From IMG/VR virus record IMGVR_UViG_3300014839_000005, positions 1 to 64,000 of that record: a stretch of 64,000 nucleotides of DNA, one strand, 5' to 3'. Source of the stretch: a virus. Position 1 is the first letter of the stretch; the number at the start of each line of letters is the position of its first letter. Below the pieces are notes generated by a model. It was not told the DNA's origin. It ran no database searches and saw only the letters and a program-made list of their open reading frames with translations. Shown one piece after another: positions 24,801 to 31,238 of the stretch. The translations under genes and the position numbers were made by a program.

Positions 24801-25072
24801 GCGACAAACTCTTTATAAAAAATTGGAAGATTCCCTTTAATACCACAGGCGAAACAATGATATTTACCAGTGGTAGAATCAATACTCATACTGGCATGTT
24901 TATCTCCGCCGGACGCATGAGCAGCAGAATTTACGCAGAAGAATGAAGTTCCTTTATCATATTGTACACCAAAATCTTTATAGATCTGGTGATATTTACC
25001 ACTACACTCCATATCAATTATACTGAAGAGATATTTATAATCTCCCTTGTCTATATTATACTTTCCTGGCAT
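21683..25072 (-). CDS. Primase-helicase: CHC2 zinc, TOPRIM and MCM-like AAA+ domains
   Basis: 1129 aa. Residues 1-100 hold a CHC2-type zinc finger (C-V-N-S-A-A-H and C-F-A-C-G). A DnaG-type TOPRIM follows (about 255-350) with I-M-E-G-E-P-D and V-T-D-A-D-D-S-G. A second Cys cluster lies near 460-480. The C-terminal AAA+ module (about 730-930) has Walker A G-Q-S-R-C-G-K-T, Walker B V-V-V-I-D-E-L-S and an S-R-T-G-L-V-G-S block like MCM helicases. One chain would therefore prime and unwind at the phage fork. Start chosen at the AGGAGG-preceded ATG (25072) rather than 10 codons upstream. Confidence 0.85.
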   Translation of the reverse strand: MPGKYNIDKGDYKYLFSIIDMECSGKYHQIYKDFGVQYDKGTSFFCVNSAAHASGGDKHASMSIDSTTGKYHCFACGIKGNLPIFYKEFVANGPMDRNDGSFTSWAIDCLHLERFLSLGKTEDDKRIKMEMKELYEKLNGEKVKETGQPYVMGQEVKDQVKKEAYIDQSINDGYVTTLMGRKDLRDYLEQARNIKEEHILKYRIGYNGQAFTFPMFSINGDLVNIKAYQPLAEDIRNKWTHPFPGNPSIPSPAMNFMHNKIYIMEGEPDCYCAIGFGLNAVTLGSAANVDVNKIFGPDVAKQLFTGKEIVIVTDADDSGVKASKSIAASVYPYAKQVKIINLDKSDINPYGLDPELMKDVEGKQKRAQKDFTDFMKLNGFNDTALKLFLELEINTKVYSENISRKQKQIFKVTLQEARLSRYYSDDGMIELDLIASVGDVDCSSFKYPHTVEARCKCMRDDNLCEAICSHCSIPDKPGFGEVDDMTFKFEKEYNSRDSFSIRIKEHDILGLIETTDDKKNIQKKRLLKIAERCNDVVLTDKGVNGLIHVRLVRDIAETADESAMRDAGASEIDMEAYMLEKDIYPNKSYRFKAVQTTAWNGQHAVLFCYTADPIATSIDTFVMNDETNDLLQIFKQKKDETIQQALDRRYEVFSNASGINSREDLFFLNDLVYFSPIEIDNKTILPAIKRGWVEVLIAGQSRCGKTVVSKFMHNHYKIGEFLGGSNAVSRTGLVGSIEYYRKKPTIKWGKFPMNDGGVVVIDELSIISEKDFDDLTYLRSEGLAELVKQKYGVMRARVRKIMLSNKRTYKNADYNSENASEGGIEMLKRLCGKDHILARFDIAYIVASDDVETFSSAYEQMSTEFTEYQCQTLIKWTYSRKPADVIFEDGFEDALNVAQERMLEKFHKSTQLVNQEMRAKLARLSISLASMLYSTLENDYNKIYVKNEYVMYMMDYLTKIYCGKNMYLDRYSDIQKKQENLGDMAVMINMLKYVDMNLFMQYSEFSVDDIKVIFAGVLSRVSNNKLCLVDGVTDDKIRGKPVNDLLPILVNLLLSRNCIVKVNNRKYQKTDKFNKWLSDRINDIGEGKHVDQSSILELESDEQNSEVDKKTKTPDPSNWAFRKEPVGEF

Positions 25073-25280
25073 TTTTAACCTCCTGATATAAAGGGTTTCC
25101 AAAAGCTATTGCACACACCATTTCTTCTTCTACCAATTTTGTAAATTCTGGTTGAATCTGGTTGAATGCGTTCCTGATGGATCGCTTTTGTCGGGAAGTT
25201 AAACTTTTAGGATATGTTAATCTGAATTTTGGTTTAACATTTTGTAACTTGTTAAATAACTGGTTGACTACAATATCCAT
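25056..25280 (-). CDS. Small basic helical protein (74 aa)
   Basis: Basic helices (S-R-Q-K-R-S-I-R-N-A-F) in the middle. Unknown family. It overlaps the primase-helicase start by 17 nt, so the two are coupled. Confidence 0.65.
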   Translation of the reverse strand: MDIVVNQLFNKLQNVKPKFRLTYPKSLTSRQKRSIRNAFNQIQPEFTKLVEEEMVCAIAFGNPLYQEVKNARKV

Positions 25281-25281
25281 A

Positions 25282-25545
25282 TTATATTTCCGATCTTGGC
25301 CTCACGGGAATGGCTTCCCTTGATTCAGCTGGTGCAGCTCCTTCGGCGGCAAGACGAACCTTCACATTCATTACTGGTTTAATTTCAACTCCACCATTTT
25401 TCTTTCTTGACACAGTGATAATAGTAACTGGTTTTCCCTCGATAATCATAGCTATCTCTTCCATACCACTGAATGATGTCATAGTATGAATTTGATACTT
25501 GATACCCGAATCCAACTGACCCTCAAACTTCAAGGACTCACTCAT
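25282..25545 (-). CDS. Small beta-rich protein (87 aa)
   Basis: Alternating strands then an Ala/Pro/Arg-rich tail. No recognised family. First gene of the primase-helicase group; AAGGAG 7 nt before the ATG. Confidence 0.6.
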   Translation of the reverse strand: MSESLKFEGQLDSGIKYQIHTMTSFSGMEEIAMIIEGKPVTIITVSRKKNGGVEIKPVMNVKVRLAAEGAAPAESREAIPVRPRSEI

Positions 25546-25683
25546 AACACACTCCTTTTAAGGTAAAAAAAATTTTGACGGTAACAAGTAAAATAACGTT
25601 TCCTGAGAAAAATGCAAGTACTTTTTACAAGATATTTTGACTAATACCACATCTAGTATTTCATTTAATTTAAATAAGATATG

Positions 25684-25725
25684 TTGTGGTGCTTGTTAGT
25701 AGTACAAGTAGTACAAGCACCACAA
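25684..25725. terminator. 13-bp perfect hairpin between units
   Basis: TTGTGGTGCTTGT (25684-25696) pairs with ACAAGCACCACAA (25713-25725). It lies 3 nt past the stop of the 66-aa gene on the minus strand. The T tract is poor (ATATTT on plus, CATATCTTATTT on minus), so termination is likely but not certain. Confidence 0.55.
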
Positions 25726-25728
25726 TAT

Positions 25729-25929
25729 TTATCCGTTCAGATCTACGACTTCGATGGGAACGTCTTTTGACCTGACCGCCTTAGTTGCTTGTAAAATTAA
25801 TACTTCCCTTTTTCCAGCGTCACTGGAAATAAGGTAAGTTGCTAATTTCACAGCTTCATCGATGTCATCAAACAGCCTTTCTCTTGAAAGCTCCTCACGA
25901 CGATAAACTGCAAATGTTTTTTTAGCCAC
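25729..25929 (-). CDS. Small protein of unknown function (66 aa)
   Basis: Begins M-A-K-K-T-F-A-V-Y-R-R-E-E-L and is predicted alpha/beta. Strong AGGAGG ribosome site. No family known. Confidence 0.6.
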   Translation of the reverse strand: MAKKTFAVYRREELSRERLFDDIDEAVKLATYLISSDAGKREVLILQATKAVRSKDVPIEVVDLNG

Positions 25930-25942
25930 ACTTCCTCCTTTG

Positions 25943-26248
25943 TTAAGTTAAATATACCATACCAGACAGATTTGGACGATTACTTCGATAACTGCCATTT
26001 CCTATATAACTTAGCCCATTATGAATGGGAAAATAAAATCTTACACAATCAAGTGTTTCTTTATTTAATTTATCCTCCTCGTTTAATTGATGAATTTCCC
26101 TTGGGACTTCTTCAGGAAATGCATAATCAATTGTACCGCAGAATAATTCAATTTCTAAAGAGGTACGAGGTTTCATACCTCCATGGAAATCGAGAAAGTA
26201 ATCGTTAAGAAATGTTTTTTTGAAATTAACCTTTCTATGCACATACAT
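25943..26248 (-). CDS. Protein of unknown function (101 aa)
   Basis: Aromatic-rich, with no recognised motif. Ribosome site AAGGAA is close to the ATG. It lies 9 nt past the 363-aa gene in the same operon. Confidence 0.6.
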   Translation of the reverse strand: MYVHRKVNFKKTFLNDYFLDFHGGMKPRTSLEIELFCGTIDYAFPEEVPREIHQLNEEDKLNKETLDCVRFYFPIHNGLSYIGNGSYRSNRPNLSGMVYLT

Positions 26249-26257
26249 ACATATTCC

Positions 26258-27349
26258 TTATTTTAGAACATAATCAATAATCATCTTGAGATTTTCCCCG
26301 AATCCAGAAATCTGTATTTCATTGAATAGATAATCTTGAACTGCGACAAATGAAGTGACTGCCGGTGATACAGTATTGTCATCATAAATACGCAAGTATC
26401 CCTTCCCTCTCCATGGAGGAATATGATCTCTGGTATATTTATCATGTATTGTTCGATAATATAATCTCCTCGATACAAGCGCATCAGGAGCACCTGGAAC
26501 TGGGGGACAAAACGTTAATTCAATAAAATCCTTATGCCATTCAGGGTCATCGCATCTTACATTCAGCTTATGCCTTGCAAGACAGGACGCAAGATACTTT
26601 GCTAATTTAAATCGCACAGTATCTGCGTCGCAATGATAAAGCTTAGTGTAACGTGCGTAGTAATATTCTCTTTGTTCAACTGGGATGACGCCTTTCCATC
26701 CCAATTCATTTAATTCCTGAAATGAAGGAAGAGAAATGTCGATTCCATTCTTATCTGAATCTTTAAGATAAGCTAAAATTTTTTGCATAATAATATCAGA
26801 ACAAGTATGAAAATCGACATTGGAACATAAATCACTTTCCCTGATTGGTTTAATAAAGTTGGTAAGACCGAGAATCGTAATCAGGCTTTCAAAGTCAACA
26901 ACGTACTTTTTACTGGCATCAACTGATCCAGGTTCATCTTCAAAAATATACCATCCACTCAAATCCTCAATCCTGATATTAATCGATATTCCTGGAGCGT
27001 AAACTTGAGATACTCGTTGTTGTAAACAATAAAGCATTTTTAATCCCATAATCTCCGCTATATCGATAGACTTTGTATTATCAGGTTTTTTACTTCCCCA
27101 TGGAATAAGAATGGCGATAGGTTTATTATTCTCTATCGCTCTTCTTAATACAGAACGAATAGCGACCAGGCTTTCTGGGTTTGGAGCCGGTCCAAATCTG
27201 ACATGATGTGTTCCAACTAATTCGCTAACCACTCCTTCTAATTTTTGATTGGAAGTAGTGGCGGCAGGGACAGGAAATGTCAGCATTAAAGCATCTTTAA
27301 TCAAACCGGCATAAACATCGTCATTTGGAATTGAAATATTAAAGGGCAT
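26258..27349 (-). CDS. Unknown 363-aa protein, possible remote isocyanide-synthase-like fold
   Basis: The segment P-I-A-I-L-I-P-W-G-S-K-K-P-D (about 81-94), followed by A-E-I-M-G-L-K-M-L, Y-A-P-G-I and I-R-I-E-D, recalls the first part of the DIT1/PvcA (isocyanide synthase) family. The later half, with C-P-P-V-P-G-A-P-D-A-L and R-R-L-Y-Y-R, also fits an enzyme. The resemblance is by pattern only and weak. No metabolic partner enzyme is seen nearby. Confidence 0.35.
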   Translation of the reverse strand: MPFNISIPNDDVYAGLIKDALMLTFPVPAATTSNQKLEGVVSELVGTHHVRFGPAPNPESLVAIRSVLRRAIENNKPIAILIPWGSKKPDNTKSIDIAEIMGLKMLYCLQQRVSQVYAPGISINIRIEDLSGWYIFEDEPGSVDASKKYVVDFESLITILGLTNFIKPIRESDLCSNVDFHTCSDIIMQKILAYLKDSDKNGIDISLPSFQELNELGWKGVIPVEQREYYYARYTKLYHCDADTVRFKLAKYLASCLARHKLNVRCDDPEWHKDFIELTFCPPVPGAPDALVSRRLYYRTIHDKYTRDHIPPWRGKGYLRIYDDNTVSPAVTSFVAVQDYLFNEIQISGFGENLKMIIDYVLK

Positions 27350-27377
27350 TGTTTCAATCCTTTAGTTAAAGTTTGTT

Positions 27378-27602
27378 TTATTTTTTTGTCCAATCTGCAT
27401 CACCGTCTTTTTTCCAGTGAGTACAATTGGCTATCGCAACATTTAAAGCTTTACCATGCTTAGCAACTTTCATGTGTACGAGTTCTTCAATGGAATTGAT
27501 ATAATATTTATCTATTCCATCATATACATATCGCACACCATCAACTAAAAAACCAGCCTTTCCTTCGTGTGAAGTAAAACACAGTCTGATATGTTTATTC
27601 AT
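27378..27602 (-). CDS. Small protein of unknown function (74 aa)
   Basis: Mixed composition, no motif recognised. Overlaps the HD-domain gene by 4 nt. Confidence 0.6.
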   Translation of the reverse strand: MNKHIRLCFTSHEGKAGFLVDGVRYVYDGIDKYYINSIEELVHMKVAKHGKALNVAIANCTHWKKDGDADWTKK

Positions 27603-28183
27603 ACCAGTTCCCCTCTATGATATTTATCAATTGCATCTTTTAACAATTGAATTTCTTTTACCCAAACACCGGAAGGTATTCTTTGAGGATTTGATCCCCT
27701 GATATTAAGGTCTGAAAATTGCAGGAGACGGTTAAACTTATTATCAATTTGATTGTCGAATTTAAATAAAAACTTTTGAACCATACTTTTCGTCCAGAGA
27801 CCTCCTACTGCTGGACGCATGTGGTTTTCGATAATAAACATAGTCTCATACATTTGTGAATAACTGATTTTTTTATTATCCGCCATTTCAGTTACAACTG
27901 GACTTGCTAAAGTTTTACTAATATCCGCATGACCAGGAAAGATAACAAGACCATTTTTCATTTTTCTCGTTAATGCTTTCCCAACATCATGTAGTGCCGC
28001 ACATATCAGCATCACTTTATCATGTGGACACATAATTCGTATCTGATCTATGACCGCTAAAATATGGTTATATACCGTTGAATAGCTTTGCCAACGTGAT
28101 GGAAGGTTATCAATCGATTTTAATTTTACCACCATTGGTAATTCAAGTAAATATTTTTCTAATTCCAACATTTTATCCTCCAT
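27599..28183 (-). CDS. HD-domain phosphohydrolase
   Basis: 194 aa. The HD metal site is visible: H near Y-N-H-I-L (about 34), A-A-L-H-D-V-G-K (about 64-71) and F-P-G-H-A-D-I-S (about 82-89) with a later Asp. Such stand-alone domains hydrolyse nucleotides or phosphomonoesters; the substrate here is not known. First gene after the promoter at 28211-28227. Confidence 0.8.
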   Translation of the reverse strand: MEDKMLELEKYLLELPMVVKLKSIDNLPSRWQSYSTVYNHILAVIDQIRIMCPHDKVMLICAALHDVGKALTRKMKNGLVIFPGHADISKTLASPVVTEMADNKKISYSQMYETMFIIENHMRPAVGGLWTKSMVQKFLFKFDNQIDNKFNRLLQFSDLNIRGSNPQRIPSGVWVKEIQLLKDAIDKYHRGELV

Positions 28184-28210
28184 GATTTGAAATAAATGAA
28201 CGTTATTGTT

Positions 28211-28227
28211 CCTATAATTGTTATTCC
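28211..28227 (-). promoter_or_regulatory. Phage promoter-like motif before the HD gene
   Basis: Minus strand GGAATAACAATTATAGG, 28 nt before the HD-domain start. The terminator of the long structured RNA lies just upstream. Confidence 0.5.
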
Positions 28228-28274
28228 AATAAAAAAGAATAAATAACTAAAAAAAATATCAAGTAATAGCTAAG

Positions 28275-28942
28275 AAAAAGGGTATCGCATTATCCCCTTT
28301 TTCGGTTCCAGTGGACATCCTCCTTTTAAGAGAATGTAAGCGAACCGGCGTATTAAACCGTTCACCAGATTGCGCTATAGCTGGTATCCTTTTGGGACTA
28401 GTCGCTATGTACATACCACGTTTAACCGTGGAAACGCTATATTATCGTTCTACACTCATTATGGAAAACTAGCTATATCCCCATAAATCATGTGCAAGAC
28501 AGTGACCTCTCTGGAAGATCTCCATCCAACCCCTTTCGGGACACTTCGCAAATTCTTTTGGAACTCGACGACAGAACGCCATCCGACAATATAGAGTTAG
28601 CTTTGTGACATTACTGCCACGTCCAAAGATACAGTTATTCTATATTCATATATCTTGCGATATACCAGAATATCCCTGTCTCCCGTACTAAGATAAGCTA
28701 CAATCCTTAGTTTCTACTATCTTGAGTTTTGGTTTAGCAACCAGCCTCTTAGATAATAGATGCGTTTTCACGCTGACAGATTTCCTCCCTGCTAAAGGAG
28801 ACTTCCTGTCTGTGCAATTCGAGTGTCAGGCCCCTCGAACCGAAGGTTCTTCACTCACACCTTTCCATATACATCTTACGATGCCTCACAGCCGGTAATG
28901 CATATGAGTTTTAATTCTCTGGAACGTAGAATAACATTGCTG
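28275..28942 (-). ncRNA. Long structured non-coding RNA (about 660 nt)
   Basis: There is no supported reading frame over 800 bp, yet the block is GC-richer than its surroundings and highly structured on the minus strand. The promoter motif at 28943-28958 faces it and a terminator closes it (AAAAAGGG/CCCTTTTT, 28275-28302). Long-range pairs join its two ends: GTTCC/GGAAC and AGAGAAT/ATTCTCT (28914-28925 with 28305-28335). Three hairpins carry GNRA loops only when read on the minus strand: GCGT-GAAA-ACGC (28762-28773), TATATC-GCAA-GATATA (28649-28664) and CCC-GAAA-GGG (28531-28540). GACAG...CTGTC and CCACG/CGTGG stems add to it. It is in the size class of large ornate phage RNAs (GOLLD, ROOL); I cannot assign a family. 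Confidence 0.78.
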
Positions 28943-28958
28943 TCATTATTGTTATTAC
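28943..28958 (-). promoter_or_regulatory. Phage promoter-like motif driving the structured RNA
   Basis: Minus strand GTAATAACAATAATGA. It lies between the terminator of the XRE regulator gene and the structured RNA, with no gene in between. Confidence 0.6.
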
Positions 28959-28978
28959 TGATTTATTATTATAATAAC

Positions 28979-29012
28979 AAAAAAAAGAGGCTTTTGTAAA
29001 AGCCCCTTTTTT
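28979..29012 (-). terminator. Intrinsic terminator after the XRE regulator
   Basis: GGGGCTTTT-ac-AAAAGCCTC (minus strand) followed by eight T residues, 11 nt past the gene stop. Confidence 0.85.
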
Positions 29013-29022
29013 ATTATAAATC

Positions 29023-29517
29023 TTAAGCGCAAGATACAATTTCGTTAAAAATCAAATCCTTTTGCGCTAAGATTTCTTTCTTCGTGGCCTCTAAAGCGTT
29101 AATTGCTTGACGGTGTTCTTCAGCTTCAGCTTCAGTTTCTTCAATTTGCTTTTTAATAATTGCTGAAGCTTGGTTGACAAGGACCTTCGCTTCGTTAAGA
29201 AGTCTGATAGGGTCTCTTTTGCGAATCTTCACGGAAAGATCGCCATGAAATAATCGATCCTTTCCCCTGCCTCCTTGTTTTGCAACAATCACATCTGGAA
29301 TAAGTTTCTTTAAATCCAGATCAACGGTGAGAAGCGCATTGTACACGGCAGGAGAAACTATATCGTTGGTTTTATTCTCCAAAAGAGAAATTTGCGCACG
29401 TGACATACCAGTAGCGTCAGCAAGTTTTCCCTGATTCATACCTCTTTCTTCACGAAATTCACGAATTGCTGTTGAAACTCGTGAACGAACAAGTTCTGCA
29501 ATCTTTGGCATATTCAT
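29023..29517 (-). CDS. XRE-family transcriptional regulator
   Basis: 164 aa. An N-terminal helix-turn-helix (about 15-70) has E-R-G-M-N-Q-G-K-L-A-D-A-T-G-M-S-R and I-S-L-L-E-N-K. A long C-terminal helix (about 105-160, E/A/K-rich) probably mediates oligomerisation. It is flanked by two promoter motifs and a terminator, so it may control early transcription units or its own. Confidence 0.88.
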   Translation of the reverse strand: MNMPKIAELVRSRVSTAIREFREERGMNQGKLADATGMSRAQISLLENKTNDIVSPAVYNALLTVDLDLKKLIPDVIVAKQGGRGKDRLFHGDLSVKIRKRDPIRLLNEAKVLVNQASAIIKKQIEETEAEAEEHRQAINALEATKKEILAQKDLIFNEIVSCA

Positions 29518-29562
29518 CTCCTTTTTTTTGATGTAATGCTTTATTACATTACATATTTAATA

Positions 29563-29841
29563 TTAATCCTGGTAATTAAGATACATATTGATGGTACTTC
29601 GAAATCCGATAAGAACATCCCTATTTCTGATCATATTTCCATCAATAGTAACTTTTTCAAGTTTTGACCATTCATGAAAAGTTTCCAGTACCTGGCCGAT
29701 TTTTTGAGTGACAATAGCGGCATTTTTCCTTTCAATATCACTCATAATCATCTCAGGATTTGCTGCAATAGTTACTACTAGAGGCTCAACAACTGCTACC
29801 ATCATCATTAAAGCTTGACTCATTGTTTCTGAATTATTCAT
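29563..29841 (-). CDS. Small helical protein of unknown function (92 aa)
   Basis: Met-rich hydrophobic first half and a helical second half. Unknown family. First gene of the unit driven by the promoter at 29886-29901, followed by the XRE regulator. Confidence 0.65.
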   Translation of the reverse strand: MNNSETMSQALMMMVAVVEPLVVTIAANPEMIMSDIERKNAAIVTQKIGQVLETFHEWSKLEKVTIDGNMIRNRDVLIGFRSTINMYLNYQD

Positions 29842-29885
29842 AAAAATTCCTTTGTTAATATTGTATAATGCGTTATTGCATCACA

Positions 29886-29901
29886 CTATTATAGTTATAC
29901 C
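29886..29901 (-). promoter_or_regulatory. Phage promoter-like motif
   Basis: Minus strand GGTATAACTATAATAG, 45 nt before the 92-aa gene and directly after the terminator at 29922-29948. With that T tract it forms the same dyad (TTTTTTTAGTTATTAT...ATAACTATAAT) as the copies at 358-373 and 45552-45567. Confidence 0.6.
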
Positions 29902-29921
29902 ATATAATGGTTGATAATAAC

Positions 29922-29948
29922 TAAAAAAAAGGGGGCCCTAAAGCCCCC
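29922..29948 (-). terminator. Intrinsic terminator
   Basis: GGGGGC-tttagg-GCCCCC (minus strand) followed by eight T residues, after the 44-aa gene. Confidence 0.85.
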
Positions 29949-29972
29949 AAATAATAGCGTCAGCTATTATTC

Positions 29973-30107
29973 TTACGCAGCAATTTTTTCATGCTTATGG
30001 TCATGACTTTTGCTTTTCTTCTGGGCCGCCATCACCTCGTCGTGTTGACGGGCTTTTCGTTCTTCGTCAGTTTCCGGCTGATACCGATGGGATCCGTCGC
30101 CACACAT
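29973..30107 (-). CDS. Small charged His/Lys-rich protein (44 aa)
   Basis: Begins MCGDGSHRYQPETDEERKAR and ends with an H-D-H-K-H-E run. The start at 30107 is set by AGGAGG 6 nt upstream; a longer frame to 30155 has no ribosome site. It sits alone between a promoter and a terminator, suggesting an independently expressed peptide. Confidence 0.65.
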   Translation of the reverse strand: MCGDGSHRYQPETDEERKARQHDEVMAAQKKSKSHDHKHEKIAA

Positions 30108-30151
30108 AGACAACCTCCTGAAAAAAGTGTTAATAGAATAGATTAAACTGT

Positions 30152-30167
30152 CCATTATAGTTATTCC
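30152..30167 (-). promoter_or_regulatory. Phage promoter-like motif
   Basis: Minus strand GGAATAACTATAATGG, an exact consensus copy, 45 nt before the 44-aa gene. Confidence 0.65.
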
Positions 30168-30201
30168 AAATAATAGAAATTAATAACACTTTTTTATATT
30201 T

Positions 30202-30236
30202 AACCAAAGGTTCATTTTGAACCTTTGGTTTTTTTT
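30202..30236 (+). terminator. Strong hairpin with plus-strand T tract
   Basis: AACCAAAGGTTC/GAACCTTTGGTT with eight T residues on the plus side. On the minus strand it follows the membrane gene stop but has no T tract, so it may be bidirectional or guard against antisense transcription. Confidence 0.65.
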
Positions 30237-30444
30237 AAATACAAGTAGGTTCTTTTTCCTTCGGTTCAACGTAATAACGCAGTATTGCTTGAAGTAATAT
30301 AAATCCGCCAAGAAATACAATCCCGATAATGCCCACAATTAAGGCTATTTTATTTTTAGCCATAAACCTCATTAAAGGATCAAAGTCATCCTTAATGTTA
30401 TTCAATTGTTTAATTAACATTTTTTTAATTGATTTAATATTCAT
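30235..30444 (-). CDS. Single-pass membrane protein (69 aa)
   Basis: Basic N-terminus (1-30), one transmembrane helix (about 33-55: I-A-L-I-V-G-I-I-G-I-V-F-L-G-G), then a short tail with P-K-E-K-E-P. GGAGAAAATT before the ATG. A holin-like or membrane-anchored role is possible but there is no specific evidence. Confidence 0.65.
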   Translation of the reverse strand: MNIKSIKKMLIKQLNNIKDDFDPLMRFMAKNKIALIVGIIGIVFLGGFILLQAILRYYVEPKEKEPTCI

Positions 30445-31041
30445 AATTTTCTCCAGATTTAAGTGACTTACAACGATTTTGACTCAAAAAAAATTTCTCC
30501 AAATTTTAAACGATTAAGTTTACATAATATTTTATTAAACGCTTAAACTCAATAAGACCCCTTTCATTGATGAAAAATGTAATTTACAAAATGATAGTAA
30601 AAATTTAACGTTAAGTAGAATTCAGTCACTATATTAAAAACCTATTCTTTTTTCTATCTTAATACAAAATATTCTTTTTTTAACAGAAAATTGAATAGTG
30701 ATTGGAGAAAAATATTCTCATTTGTCAAATTTTTAACATGGGTATAACTTAAGTTATGATATGGGTTTAGAAACTTGGCTCGATTTTTGCTTAATTTATA
30801 TTATATATATATATAATAATATAATAATAGTATAGATAGATATATATATATGATATATAACATTAAGAACGTCCAACTGGTCTACATTCTCTCTTTTTTT
30901 TTGTTTGTGAATGTAGTTGATTTATGCTTAGTTTTTGCCCTCTTTTTATTCAGTGTGTGTGCGGGAGAGAGAGAGACATTATGTTGGAGGTGTCGCCGAG
31001 TTGGACGTTACCTAAAGCTTTAATCTTGAATTGTAAGTCAT
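30445..31041. other. AT-rich non-coding region with TA tract and long inverted repeat
   Basis: About 600 bp without a credible gene. It holds a perfect palindrome ATAACTTAAGTTAT (about 30745), a TA-repeat tract (about 30797-30863) and nested inverted repeats: AACGTCCAAC/GTTGGACGTT (30868-30877 with 31000-31009) enclosing CTACATTC/GAATGTAG (30882-30889 with 30909-30916). The easily melted tract next to a cruciform-forming repeat resembles a replication-origin or regulatory region. No recognised initiator sites. Confidence 0.4.
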
Positions 31042-31070
31042 TAAAAAAAACCATACGTTATTGTATGGTT
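31042..31070 (-). terminator. Intrinsic terminator of a short transcript
   Basis: AACCATAC-aataac-GTATGGTT (minus strand) followed by eight T residues. With the promoter at 31204-31219 it bounds a transcript of only about 160 nt. Confidence 0.75.
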
Positions 31071-31127
31071 ATGAAAATTATTAATTCAATAAATAGTGTT
31101 ATTGCTATTTTTGAAGATTGACTTGTT

Positions 31128-31166
31128 TTAGAAAAAAATAATCGCCATCATGATTTGGAAAATCAT
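31128..31166 (-). CDS. Twelve-residue hydrophobic peptide
   Basis: MIFQIMMAIIFF, with AGGAGG 8 nt before the ATG. It is the only frame in a transcript bounded by a consensus promoter and a terminator. It could be a membrane-active peptide, or the site could be a decoy ribosome site of a small RNA. Confidence 0.35.
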   Translation of the reverse strand: MIFQIMMAIIFF

Positions 31167-31203
31167 GATAACCACCTCCTCTCAATCAAAGGAGATAAAC
31201 TGT

Positions 31204-31219
31204 ACAATATAGTTATTCC
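31204..31219 (-). promoter_or_regulatory. Phage promoter-like motif
   Basis: Minus strand GGAATAACTATATTGT, 20 nt past the spanin-like gene and facing the short peptide unit. Confidence 0.6.
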
Positions 31220-31238
31220 TTAAAAACTGAGGAAATAA

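Noticed and set aside
28275-28942. RNase P RNA, tmRNA or group I intron
   Set aside because: GGAGGAAATCTGTC resembles part of RNase P, but the universal P4 and 3' elements are missing. There is no tag frame or tRNA-like end for tmRNA, and no group I core or split exon on either side.
30202-30236. Terminator of the 69-aa membrane gene
   Set aside because: The T tract is on the plus side while the gene is on the minus strand; listed as a plus-strand or bidirectional hairpin instead.
30924-31121. Plus-strand 65-codon reading frame
   Set aside because: No ribosome site, it crosses the inverted repeat and the minus-strand terminator, and its composition is not protein-like.
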